DNA of 8,219 nucleotides from Chitinophagaceae bacterium (GCA_019454915.1 JACFNM010000183.1:1-8219), one strand, 5' to 3'. Positions 1 through 6,467 are shown, counted from the first letter of the stretch. Notes: generated by a model from the sequence alone, not told the origin. Program-made: numbers and translations.

Positions 1-283
1 TTAAATAATATTGAAAGGTTTCCGGCAGGATGGATGACAAGGTGGTAACACCGGCGTCTTTGACGGATTCTTCTATCATGGAACTTGCGTGTGTGACGAG
101 GCTAATCAAACGAATTCTGCCGGAATTCAACTCAAGATTTCTAAAACCGAGATAGGAAATAAAGCTAAAGATAGTAATAACGCTTCCCAGGAGGAGGAAG
201 ATAAGAATGGGTATGCGCTGACGGAGAGACAGACCTTGTAGAAAAGATTTTTTACTCTCCTTTTGCAGAAGGTTTTGTTTCAT
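1..283 (-). CDS. N-terminal part of a membrane protein, possibly a sensor kinase (runs off the left edge)
   Basis: An open frame of 94 full codons begins at the ATG read from 283 down and stays open to the window edge. An in-frame TAA lies 24 nt before the ATG and only a TTG is another start option between them, so the start is well bounded. The protein begins with a polar, basic stretch (MKQNLLQKESKKSFLQGLSL), then one strongly hydrophobic segment at about residues 24-48 (IPILIFLLLGSVITIFSFIS), then a polar region that would lie in the periplasm. This layout fits the first membrane helix of a two-helix sensor such as a histidine kinase, but no catalytic domain is inside the window, so that is a guess. 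No Shine-Dalgarno site is seen, as is usual in Bacteroidota. The htrA terminator separates it from the gene upstream, so it probably has its own promoter, which I could not find. Confidence 0.7.
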   Translation of the reverse strand, partial: MKQNLLQKESKKSFLQGLSLRQRIPILIFLLLGSVITIFSFISYLGFRNLELNSGRIRLISLVTHASSMIEESVKDAGVTTLSSILPETFQYYL

Positions 284-431
284 CAATATTGAATTATGAA
301 TGCATTAACGCAAGCCGGATGCGAACAGGAACATTCTGCTTCGTCCATCAGAGAACTAATAGCCATTGAGGAATGTTTTTACCGGCATTGGATAATGCGC
401 CAATACTAAAATTCATTTATAGAATACCTGA

Positions 432-468
432 TAAAAAAACCGTTCTCCGGCTTATGGGGGAACGGTTC
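432..468 (-). terminator. Rho-independent terminator of htrA
   Basis: Read on the minus strand, AACCGTTCCCC pairs with GGAGAACGGTT across an 8-nt loop, with one C-A mismatch inside an otherwise 11-bp stem. A run of seven T follows directly (439 down to 433). It begins about 29 nt after the htrA stop codon. The plus-strand side lacks a T-run, so the signal works in one direction and ends htrA transcription before the next minus-strand gene. Confidence 0.85.
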
Positions 469-496
469 TTAGCATGAAATTAAGTAATTATTGTTC

Positions 497-2008
497 TTAT
501 TTCATTTCTTTATTAATGTAATACGTATATAAGCCTTCAAAACCCGGGTAGAAACCGTCCAATTTAATATTATCGCCGGCCTTACCTACGGCATCAGAAA
601 GCTCATCTATGGACGTCACCGGCTGATCGTTGACCCTCAGAATCACAAAGCCGTCTCGCATTCTTGTTTGTGCGTCAATCAGTCCTCCCTGGTTGATTTT
701 CTTGACGATGATTCCTCCCTTTTGCCCGTATTCGGCGGCTTTTTTCTTATCGAGTACGGAAAAGTCAACGCCCAGATCGTCTAAAGCGGAGGTTTTCACG
801 ATATCATAAGTACCCGACTTGTTTTTCAGGGTAAGATTCGTGGTGGTTTCTTTTCCATTCCTCAGGTAGGAAATGGAAACTTTGTCGCCCGGTCGTTGTC
901 TGGCAACTTTTTCCACCATTTCATTGCCCGAACGGATTGTTTCACCATTGATTTTAGTAATATAATCTCCCGATTTGATTCCCGCACTGGCAGCAGCGCC
1001 ATCCTTGGCTACATCTCTTACATAAACACCTTGTCCTGCCTTATAACCTAACTTCTCCTTTTCGGAATCGGGAGCTTCGTCTGGCAGGTAGGAAATCCCG
1101 AGATAGGCCCTTTGAACCGTACCATATTCTATCAAATCATTGACAATCTTCTTTACGATATTAACCGGGATGGCGTATGAATATCCTGCGTAAGAACCGG
1201 TGGGCGAGGCAATAGCGGAATTTATGCCAATCAGTTCACCATTAGTGTTTACCAGTGCTCCGCCACTGTTTCCCTGATTTACGGCAGCATCGGTTTGCAG
1301 GAAATATTCTATCGGCGTCTGACTTTTTCTGGCGTTTAATCCCAGTGTCCGTCCTTTTGCACTAATGATACCCGCTGTTACTGTTGTTTCTAAATTTAAA
1401 GGATAACCGATGGCGAGTACCCATTGTCCAATTTTTACGTTATCGGAGTTGCCATATAAGAGAAAGGGTAGTTTTTTCGCTTCTATTTTCAGCACGGCCA
1501 AATCACTGCTGACGTCGGCGCCCACCAATTTTGCCGTGTAATTCGTTTTATCATTCAAACTTACCTTGATCTCGCTGGCGCCGTCAATAACGTGGTTGTT
1601 GGTAATGATATAGCCATCCTGGCTGATAATGACGCCGGAGCCCGAAGCCCGTTGAGGGATGCTGCGGAGGTTGGGTCCATTGCCAAAAAAATCATCAAAA
1701 AAGTCGTCGGGAACCAGCCCGCGAAAGGGATTTCCTCTCCGTGGCAGGTTATTACTGGCTTCTTCTTTCCCGATAACCGTGGTGATATGTACTACCGTGG
1801 GTACCGCTACCCTGGCTGGCTGCTCGAAGTCAACCGGCCCGGGAATAGTATTGCCGTTGAACAACCCTGCATAGTTAGCCGGAATTTTTACACCGTCCTG
1901 CAGGACAACGGTCTGCCGTTTGTTAAAAAAATGATTATAAGCATACATTACTCCGCTGGCAGTAAGTGCGCTTATCAGTACGGTAGCTACAATTTGTTTG
2001 AGTTTCAT
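497..2008 (-). CDS. htrA: Do/HtrA-family periplasmic serine protease with two PDZ domains
   Basis: The 503-residue product is a DegP/DegQ-type envelope protease and chaperone that degrades or holds misfolded proteins in the periplasm. Residues 5-27 form an N-terminal signal or anchor helix. The trypsin-like domain (about 65-295) shows the full catalytic triad: His139 in TNNHV, Asp169 in SSDLAVLKI and Ser248 in GNSGGAL. A loop rich in Asp and Phe (DDFFDDFFG, 101-109) sits where the regulatory LA loop of the family lies. PDZ1 covers about 300-395, starting at the AYLGIS motif, and PDZ2 about 405-498. Length and order match usual Bacteroidota Do proteases, and no key residue is missing. A strong terminator follows. 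Upstream, 227 bp separate it from the acyl-CoA reductase gene on the same strand, with no clear terminator between them, so read-through is possible. Whether it acts more like DegP or DegQ cannot be told from sequence alone. Confidence 0.95.
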   Translation of the reverse strand: MKLKQIVATVLISALTASGVMYAYNHFFNKRQTVVLQDGVKIPANYAGLFNGNTIPGPVDFEQPARVAVPTVVHITTVIGKEEASNNLPRRGNPFRGLVPDDFFDDFFGNGPNLRSIPQRASGSGVIISQDGYIITNNHVIDGASEIKVSLNDKTNYTAKLVGADVSSDLAVLKIEAKKLPFLLYGNSDNVKIGQWVLAIGYPLNLETTVTAGIISAKGRTLGLNARKSQTPIEYFLQTDAAVNQGNSGGALVNTNGELIGINSAIASPTGSYAGYSYAIPVNIVKKIVNDLIEYGTVQRAYLGISYLPDEAPDSEKEKLGYKAGQGVYVRDVAKDGAAASAGIKSGDYITKINGETIRSGNEMVEKVARQRPGDKVSISYLRNGKETTTNLTLKNKSGTYDIVKTSALDDLGVDFSVLDKKKAAEYGQKGGIIVKKINQGGLIDAQTRMRDGFVILRVNDQPVTSIDELSDAVGKAGDNIKLDGFYPGFEGLYTYYINKEMK

Positions 2009-2060
2009 CTGAACGTGAGTTTTTCAAAATTTATTTCGGAAATACTTATCTGTTTTTCCA

Positions 2061-2092
2061 CAAATGCTATGCCTTACCCCCTGAAATTTCAA
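2061..2092 (-). promoter_or_regulatory. Candidate promoter of htrA
   Basis: On the minus strand TTG (2092-2090) is followed after 20 nt by TAGCATTTG (2069-2061). The Bacteroidota sigma-A consensus is TTG, about 19-21 nt, then TAnnTTTG; here the -7 box has three instead of two variable bases, so the match is imperfect. It would start transcription about 45-50 nt before the htrA ATG. This is a weak call from pattern only. Confidence 0.3.
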
Positions 2093-2170
2093 TATGTTAT
2101 GTAATTGAATGACATTTCGTCCTGAAAGCTTTTGGAATAGCAGGTCATGGATTCGGCTATAATGCCACGG

Positions 2171-2196
2171 TGTAAATTTACAAAGGATTACGTAAT
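2171..2196. repeat. Two adjacent perfect palindromes upstream of htrA
   Basis: TGTAAATTTACA (2171-2182) and ATTACGTAAT (2187-2196) are perfect inverted repeats whose centres lie 15 bp apart, between the end of the acyl-CoA reductase gene and htrA. The first has the half-site shape of many helix-turn-helix operators. Neither has the spacer loop or T-run of a terminator. Their spacing of about one and a half helical turns could suit dimer binding, but no regulator gene lies nearby and AT-rich palindromes this short can arise by chance. Confidence 0.3.
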
Positions 2197-2235
2197 TAAA
2201 ATGTTAAGGAATAGCCGTTGTTCAAGAAAGCTTTC

Positions 2236-3249
2236 CTAAGCGGGTTTGGTGTTTAGTTCCTGCAAAAATGACAGGGTATCAATTCCGTCTGCGTAATCAT
2301 CAATTCGGGGAGATTGGGCGGCGCCCATAGGGGTGGTTTCACTTCCGATGATGCTTTGAATCTCTTCAGGGTTGAACGTTTCATAAATCTTCTCCGGCGT
2401 TGAATAGTATTCATAATGTAAGACGCTGATGGGTGAAAAAACTGCAGGCGCTTCCGTCAGGAGGGTTGAGCCGTTTGTCATATAGTATTTTTGATTTAGT
2501 ATGTGAAGCGTAAGTTGATAGTCGTAGTTGTGCTTGTATTTATGGTGGTCCATCAGAAAATCATATTTCCTGAAAGCATCTAAAAGAGCTGAAAAATCGT
2601 ATTTTTCCGGGACGTAAATTTTTGTGACGTTTCTGCAGCCCAATCCAAAATAAAGGCATACATCATCGGTCAGCTTTTCAAGATCTGTAGCCGTTTCATT
2701 CCCTTTAACGATGGCAATGGACGTCCGGTTTTTTCGGATGATATGAGGATACTTTCTAAAGTAATATTCAAAATATCTTGCTGTATTATTCGAGCCCGTG
2801 GCAATATAGGCATCGCAGCCTTTTAAGCTGTCGGAAAAATGGATATAGTCGGCAACCTTTTCGTCGAGGGCAATCATCGTGTTGGCGAGGTGCCTTAAAA
2901 GTATATTGTCTTTTGAAGACAACTTAATGGTTTGCCGGTTGCCGGTTAGAAAGCAGCATAAAAAATCATGAAAGCCGGTTAGCGGTATGTTTCCGGCCAT
3001 CGTTATTCCAATATGCAGGGGATGAAGATTCTCTTCGGGTATGGCATATCGCTGAATCCAGTTGTTTAAGTCAGGTTGACGGAGGAAGTACCGGGAAATA
3101 TTGTCGACGGCGTTGTCAATGAATTCGGGTATAAACCAGGCATTATTTTCGAAAGCGAGCCGTTTAGCATCTTCCCAGGAGGAATTCGGATTGTCAATAT
3201 AATTCCTGATTTCATTGATTATGTGAATTCGTTGTTGTAAATTCAACAT
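2236..3249 (-). CDS. LuxC-family acyl-CoA reductase
   Basis: This 337-residue protein resembles the LuxC acyl-CoA reductase family, which reduces fatty acyl groups to aldehydes with NADPH through a thioester on a cysteine. Support comes from the AGNIP motif (85-89), the ATGSN nucleotide-binding turn (150-154), and GLGCRN (202-207), where Cys205 is the likely catalytic cysteine. It is much shorter than LuxC of luminous Vibrio (about 480 residues), as is usual for the Bacteroidota branch. No luxA, luxB, luxD or luxE is nearby, so light production is not implied; the substrate is unknown. It is divergent from a two-cluster ferredoxin across a 75-bp gap, a pairing I recall as common in this phylum, which suggests a shared redox task. 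The ATG at 3249 is the first good start and lies 35 nt past a TAnnTTTG box. The stop is TAG and no terminator is obvious after it. Confidence 0.85.
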   Translation of the reverse strand: MLNLQQRIHIINEIRNYIDNPNSSWEDAKRLAFENNAWFIPEFIDNAVDNISRYFLRQPDLNNWIQRYAIPEENLHPLHIGITMAGNIPLTGFHDFLCCFLTGNRQTIKLSSKDNILLRHLANTMIALDEKVADYIHFSDSLKGCDAYIATGSNNTARYFEYYFRKYPHIIRKNRTSIAIVKGNETATDLEKLTDDVCLYFGLGCRNVTKIYVPEKYDFSALLDAFRKYDFLMDHHKYKHNYDYQLTLHILNQKYYMTNGSTLLTEAPAVFSPISVLHYEYYSTPEKIYETFNPEEIQSIIGSETTPMGAAQSPRIDDYADGIDTLSFLQELNTKPA

Positions 3250-3270
3250 GGTTATTCAGTTGAGTGTGAC

Positions 3271-3278
3271 TATCTTTG
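3271..3278 (+). promoter_or_regulatory. -7 promoter box for the ferredoxin gene
   Basis: TATCTTTG is an exact match to the Bacteroidota -7 consensus TAnnTTTG. It would start transcription near 3283-3285, about 40 nt before the ferredoxin ATG. No TTG is found at the right upstream distance, so the -33 half is missing or weak. The expected -33 position falls over the start codon of the divergent reductase gene. Confidence 0.5.
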
Positions 3279-3283
3279 AACTG

Positions 3284-3291
3284 CAAATCTA
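3284..3291 (-). promoter_or_regulatory. -7 promoter box for the acyl-CoA reductase gene
   Basis: On the minus strand TAGATTTG exactly matches TAnnTTTG and ends 35 nt before the reductase ATG. As with the opposite box 5 bp away, no good -33 TTG is seen at the usual spacing. The two boxes point in opposite directions, and a polymerase on one would cover the other. Confidence 0.5.
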
Positions 3292-3324
3292 TTGTTAATA
3301 ATTATCTGAAAATGCTGAAATAAT

Positions 3325-3672
3325 ATGGCGATTAAAATAACAGAGGAATGTATCAATTGTGGCGCATGCGAACCCGAGTGTCCCAATAATGCGATTTATG
3401 AAGGCGGCGTGGAATGGGCGATTACAGACGGAACTTCGGTAAAAGGAACCTACACGATGATGGATGGCAGCATCATGGATGTTGATCAGCGTAATCCACC
3501 TGTCAGCGTAGATGTCTATTATATTGTTCCCGATAAGTGTACGGAGTGCCAGGGATTTCATGAAGAACCCCAATGCGCTTCTGTATGCCCGGTGGATTGC
3601 TGTGTACCGGATGAGATGTACCAGGAAACAGTTGAAGAATTGCTGGCGAAGAAGGATCGTTTGCATCCTTAG
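3325..3672 (+). CDS. 2[4Fe-4S] ferredoxin
   Basis: A 115-residue cytoplasmic electron carrier with two [4Fe-4S] cluster motifs. The first is C9-x2-C12-x2-C15-x3-C19-P. The second is C72-x2-C75-x8-C84-x3-C88-P, whose long x8 gap is the mark of the Allochromatium-type (Alvin) ferredoxins, known for low and unequal redox potentials. Two extra cysteines follow at 92 and 93. About 45 residues (27-71) separate the two motifs, longer than in the smallest clostridial ferredoxins. The ATG sits right before the usual AIKIT start of the family. It diverges from the acyl-CoA reductase gene and may serve the same pathway, though that is inferred from position only. An attenuator-like hairpin series and a terminator follow. 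Confidence 0.92.
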   Translation: MAIKITEECINCGACEPECPNNAIYEGGVEWAITDGTSVKGTYTMMDGSIMDVDQRNPPVSVDVYYIVPDKCTECQGFHEEPQCASVCPVDCCVPDEMYQETVEELLAKKDRLHP

Positions 3673-3720
3673 CACTCTGCCTTAACAAAGGATAGACATC
3701 AACTGAGTGGAAATTTTTTA

Positions 3721-3780
3721 ATGATGCTTTGCATCATGATACAGGCGGGTGATATTTCCCGTTTCGGGGTGAAGACATGA
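3721..3780 (+). other. Hairpin-rich spacer with a 19-codon open frame
   Basis: ATGATGC-TTT-GCATCAT (3721-3737) forms a perfect 7-bp hairpin with no T-run after it. Next come CGGG/CCCG and CCCG-TTT-CGGG pairings that share the same CCCG (3758-3761 region), and the last one would tie up the GGGG that begins the terminator stem. An open frame starting at 3721 (MMLCIMIQAGDISRFGVKT) ends with TGA at 3778-3780 in the terminator loop. The layout recalls an attenuator with a leader peptide, but the peptide has no run of telling codons and no ribosome site, so both the peptide and the regulation are speculative. Confidence 0.25.
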
Positions 3781-3807
3781 AAGTGCTCTTTCACCCCTTT
3801 TTTATTT
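3766..3807 (+). terminator. Rho-independent terminator after the ferredoxin gene
   Basis: GGGGTGAA (3766-3773) pairs perfectly with TTCACCCC (3790-3797) across a 16-nt loop, followed by six T and then ATTT. It lies 94 nt after the ferredoxin stop and 53 nt before ddl, so it should separate the ferredoxin transcript from the ddl operon. Confidence 0.85.
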
Positions 3808-3838
3808 GATCTTTTAATCCTAAAAATCGTTTTATTTG
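3806..3838 (+). promoter_or_regulatory. Candidate promoter of the ddl operon
   Basis: TTG (3806-3808) is followed after 22 nt by TTTATTTG (3831-3838), one base off the Bacteroidota -7 consensus TAnnTTTG. It directly follows the terminator T-run and ends 21 nt before the ddl ATG, so the 5' leader would be short. Position supports it better than the sequence match does. Confidence 0.4.
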
Positions 3839-3859
3839 CAATAAATTGAATACAAGCAG

Positions 3860-4855
3860 ATGAAACCCAATATTGCTTTGGTAACCGGAGGATACTCCGG
3901 CGAAGCGGTTATATCTTATAAAAGTGCGGTTACGATTGAGGAGAACCTGGACAGGGAAAAATATAATGTTTATAAGATTGATATTACGCCTGCCGGGTGG
4001 TTTTATGTTGATGGTGACCTTAAGATACGGGTGGACAGAAAGGATTTTACGATTCCGTTGAATGGACAAGTCGTAAAATTTGATGCGGTTTTTATCGGTA
4101 TTCATGGCTCACCGGGGGAAGATGGGAAATTGCAGGGGTATTTTGATTTATTAGGACTTCCTTACACCTCCTGTGACACTGCTACTTCTGCGCTTACGTT
4201 TAATAAGCGATATACAGTGGCCGTTGCGGCTTTTTCCGGCATTAAAGTGGCTAAATCAGTCCACCTGTTTAGGCAAAATCCGTTGACGCCGGTTGAGATT
4301 CTTGCTCAGTTGAAACTTCCCGTGTTTGTTAAGCCCAATAACGGGGGCTCCAGTATCGGCATGAGTAAAGTAACCACGGAAGGGGATCTGCCCGCAGCAT
4401 TAGAAAAAGCTTTTAGAGAAGACGATCAGGTGTTGGTGGAAGAATTCGTTGAAGGGCGGGAATTCACGGTAGGTGTTTTTAAGGCGGCGGGGAAGGTAAG
4501 CGTATTGTCTATCACCGAAGTGTCTACATCAAAGGCGTTTTTTGATTATGAAGCGAAGTATACCAGCGGACTGGCTACGGAGGTGACTCCCGCGGATATT
4601 TCCGAACAGATGGCCGAACAAATAAGAAGAGATGCGCAAAGAATCTATAAGCTGTTTAACTGCCGCGGAGTTGTGCGGATGGATTTTATCTATAATAGCG
4701 CGGATCAGTCACCGTATTTACTGGAAATTAATTCTATACCTGGTCAGAGTGAGCATAGTATTATTCCCCAGCAGGTCAGGGCAATAAATTGGGACTTGAA
4801 AACATTTTATTCTATGCTTGTGGATGAGGCCCTCTCCGGCAAGGAAGCCGTTTGA
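3860..4855 (+). CDS. ddl: D-alanine--D-alanine ligase
   Basis: This 331-residue ATP-grasp enzyme joins two D-alanines in the cytoplasm to make the end of the peptidoglycan stem peptide. Visible landmarks in order: the N-terminal GGYSGE with Glu15; HGSPGEDG (82-89); Lys116 and Lys158, which match ATP-binding lysines of the family; the flexible loop GGSSIGM (162-168); VEEFVEGREF (193-202); FDYEAKY (228-234); and the metal site Arg273/Asp275, Glu289 and Asn291 in the EINSIPG stretch. Tyr234 stands where E. coli DdlB has Tyr216; a histidine there marks D-lactate ligases of the VanA type, so a D-Ala-D-Ala product is expected. One nearby aromatic is Phe228 instead of Tyr, a mild change. The gene follows a terminator and a likely promoter, and leads an apparent operon with the PASTA protein 51 bp downstream. 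Length is normal for the phylum. Confidence 0.95.
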   Translation: MKPNIALVTGGYSGEAVISYKSAVTIEENLDREKYNVYKIDITPAGWFYVDGDLKIRVDRKDFTIPLNGQVVKFDAVFIGIHGSPGEDGKLQGYFDLLGLPYTSCDTATSALTFNKRYTVAVAAFSGIKVAKSVHLFRQNPLTPVEILAQLKLPVFVKPNNGGSSIGMSKVTTEGDLPAALEKAFREDDQVLVEEFVEGREFTVGVFKAAGKVSVLSITEVSTSKAFFDYEAKYTSGLATEVTPADISEQMAEQIRRDAQRIYKLFNCRGVVRMDFIYNSADQSPYLLEINSIPGQSEHSIIPQQVRAINWDLKTFYSMLVDEALSGKEAV

Positions 4856-4906
4856 GTTTATCAGAGAACGGGATGGGGCTCTGAACCATGGTTTTAAAGA
4901 GCAACT

Positions 4907-5743
4907 ATGTTTAAAAGAATCATACGAGGTCCATTGTGGATGAATATGTTAGCAGCCCTGGGAGTACTATCGCTGCTGATTATTATTTTCTTTCAGTCAT
5001 TACGGTTTTTCACCCGTCACGGCTCTTACCTGAAAGTACCGGACGTGGGCAATAAGAATATACATGAGGCGACTGCTTTATTAAATGATGAAGGGTTTGA
5101 GGTATGGATTCAGGATTCGGTGTATTACGATACCATCGCCCCACTTGCCGTTGTCAAACAGTTTCCCGAACCGGATGCTTCAGTGAAGGTGAACCGGATT
5201 GTGTATTTAACGATTAATCGTGCGGTTCCACCCGAAATTGAGATGCCTAACCTCGTCGGAATGAGTTTTCGAAATGCTGAGCTGGAATTGAGAAGCAGGG
5301 GTTTGAAGCTGGGAGATACGTCTTACCGGGCTGATATTGCCAAAAACGCGGTACTGGAGCAACTCTGGGATAGAAAAGTAATCAAACCCGGTACGAAGTT
5401 GACAATGGGCTCCAGCATCAGCCTGATTTTGGGCGCAGGGTTGGGAAGTGTTGAAATGTCTGTTCCGGACTTGTTTGGTATGAATTATGAAGAAGCCCTC
5501 ACGTTATTAGAGGCTAATGGTATTATGCCGGGCAGTATTGTAAAAGACGGGGCTATCGCGGATTTAAATTCGTCCTTTGTATTCCGGCAGCAGCCGGAAA
5601 GGTTGAATAGCCGGGGGGAGCCTAATCAAATACGCAGGGGACAAATGATAGACTTATGGGTGACTGAAAATAAACCGGTCAGGAATTCCGAAGGTCTTCA
5701 GGAGACATCACCCAACCCTCCGCCGACATCGAACGAATATTAA
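4907..5743 (+). CDS. Membrane-anchored protein with three PASTA domains
   Basis: The 278-residue protein has a short basic N-terminus, one membrane helix at about residues 11-35 (MLAALGVLSLLIIIFF), then three PASTA repeats at about 41-105, 112-177 and 184-254. Each starts with a VPD or MPN-type motif (VPDVGNK, MPNLVGM, VPDLFGM), followed by an EA(L)xxL helix and a strand ending in a hydrophobic L-x-I/V pattern. The tail is Pro/Asn/Ser-rich and likely disordered. PASTA domains occur outside the membrane in PknB-type kinases and high-molecular-weight penicillin-binding proteins and can bind muropeptides. Here neither a kinase nor a transpeptidase domain is present, as is usual for Bacteroidota single-helix PASTA proteins. 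Its place right after ddl suggests a role in cell-wall assembly or sensing, but the exact function is not known to me. Confidence 0.88.
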   Translation: MFKRIIRGPLWMNMLAALGVLSLLIIIFFQSLRFFTRHGSYLKVPDVGNKNIHEATALLNDEGFEVWIQDSVYYDTIAPLAVVKQFPEPDASVKVNRIVYLTINRAVPPEIEMPNLVGMSFRNAELELRSRGLKLGDTSYRADIAKNAVLEQLWDRKVIKPGTKLTMGSSISLILGAGLGSVEMSVPDLFGMNYEEALTLLEANGIMPGSIVKDGAIADLNSSFVFRQQPERLNSRGEPNQIRRGQMIDLWVTENKPVRNSEGLQETSPNPPPTSNEY

Positions 5744-5768
5744 TAGGGTTTAAAAGAATCAGACAAAT

Positions 5769-6077
5769 ATGCGTACAATAACCGTAGAAGAATTAAAGGC
5801 GAGATTAGATGCAGGGGAAAAGCTACATTTAGTGGACGTGCGGGAGCCATCCGAAAATGAAGCATTTAATATTGGCGGAAAGTTATTGCCATTGGGGCAA
5901 ATCCGCAATATGCAGATAGAGGAAATTGAATCCCTGAAAGATAAAGAAGTGATTTGTTATTGCAGGAGCGGAAACCGTAGCGGACAGGCCTGCCAGATTC
6001 TCGATTCAATCGGATTTACCAATACCTGGAACCTCACAGGTGGTATGTTGGAGTGGCAGGATAAGTTTAATAAATAG
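5769..6077 (+). CDS. Single-domain rhodanese (sulfurtransferase)
   Basis: A 102-residue single rhodanese domain with no signal peptide, so cytoplasmic. It shows the VDVRE motif (22-26), the GGKLLPLGQI turn (36-45), and the active-site loop CRSGNRS with catalytic Cys65 (65-71), followed by the closing GGMLEW motif (91-96). The six-residue loop is that of sulfur-transferring rhodaneses rather than Cdc25-type phosphatases. Such small proteins (GlpE- or PspE-like) carry sulfur as a persulfide; the partner here is unknown. The ATG lies 25 bp after the PASTA gene's stop, so they are probably co-transcribed. No terminator was found after it. Confidence 0.92.
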   Translation: MRTITVEELKARLDAGEKLHLVDVREPSENEAFNIGGKLLPLGQIRNMQIEEIESLKDKEVICYCRSGNRSGQACQILDSIGFTNTWNLTGGMLEWQDKFNK

Positions 6078-6294
6078 TTTTGTTTTTTGGGTCTTGCGGG
6101 GGTAACAATTTGGATGGATCTTGTTTCTATACAGTAATTGAAAAATTTAAGAGAGAAGATAATCAATACTTTATGTTAACAAGAGCAAGTGATCTGTTGG
6201 AGTATGTCCGCTAATAAATGTTTGAGGGTAAAGCTAAATATGGAAAGTAAAATTGACAAGAGATAAAAAGGATAGAAAATAGAGAATAGTTCGA

Positions 6295-6312
6295 TTTTTT
6301 TTTTCATCTTTG
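6295..6312 (+). promoter_or_regulatory. Candidate promoter of the polysaccharide gene
   Basis: A run of ten T (6295-6304) is followed by CATCTTTG (6305-6312) and then CAAC. This is one base off the Bacteroidota -7 box TAnnTTTG, and a T-run ahead of a CTTTGCAA-like box is common in promoters of the phylum. No clear -33 TTG is present. It would give a leader of about 230 nt before the ATG at 6548. Confidence 0.4.
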
Positions 6313-6437
6313 CAACGAATTGTAGTGTTTGATACTCTATCCAACAGCACCCCCAATTTTCTACGCCGAAATCATCTTTCGGATTAGTTGAATTGAAATT
6401 TCCAGTATCGTTAATGTCTTACCACAAAAGATTGCCT

Positions 6438-6467
6438 GTTATTGATGAATAACTAATAGGGTAGTTA
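6438..6467 (+). promoter_or_regulatory. Two overlapping, mutually exclusive hairpins in the leader
   Basis: GTTATT (6438-6443) pairs with AATAAC (6448-6453) across 4 nt. TAACTA (6450-6455) pairs with TAGTTA (6462-6467) across 6 nt. They share bases 6450-6453, so only one can form. Both stems are AT-rich and weak, with no T-run after them, so a regulatory role is speculative. Confidence 0.2.

Noticed and set aside
1592..2104. Open frame of 170 codons on the plus strand across htrA
   Set aside because: It lies opposite the N-terminal part of htrA, whose full catalytic triad and PDZ order are unmistakable; the opposing frame shows no recognisable domain.
2226..2240. GAAAGCTTTC at the reductase stop as a terminator
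   Set aside because: The palindrome has no loop bases of its own and no T-run follows on the minus strand, so it is unlikely to end transcription.
2236..3249. Bioluminescence (lux) locus
   Set aside because: Only a LuxC-like reductase of the short Bacteroidota type is present; luciferase subunits, LuxD and LuxE are absent.
3295..3675. Minus-strand frame of 126 codons opposite the ferredoxin
   Set aside because: The plus-strand frame has both cysteine cluster motifs in correct spacing, so the opposite frame is not a real gene.
3721..3737. The hairpin ATGATGC-TTT-GCATCAT as a terminator
   Set aside because: The stem is perfect, but no T-run follows on the plus strand, and the minus strand has A rather than T after it.
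4909..5761. Exact 14-base repeat GTTTAAAAGAATCA at 4909-4922 and 5748-5761
   Set aside because: One copy is inside the PASTA coding start and the other just before the rhodanese start. A match of this length in 8 kb of AT-leaning DNA can be chance, and no further copy was seen.
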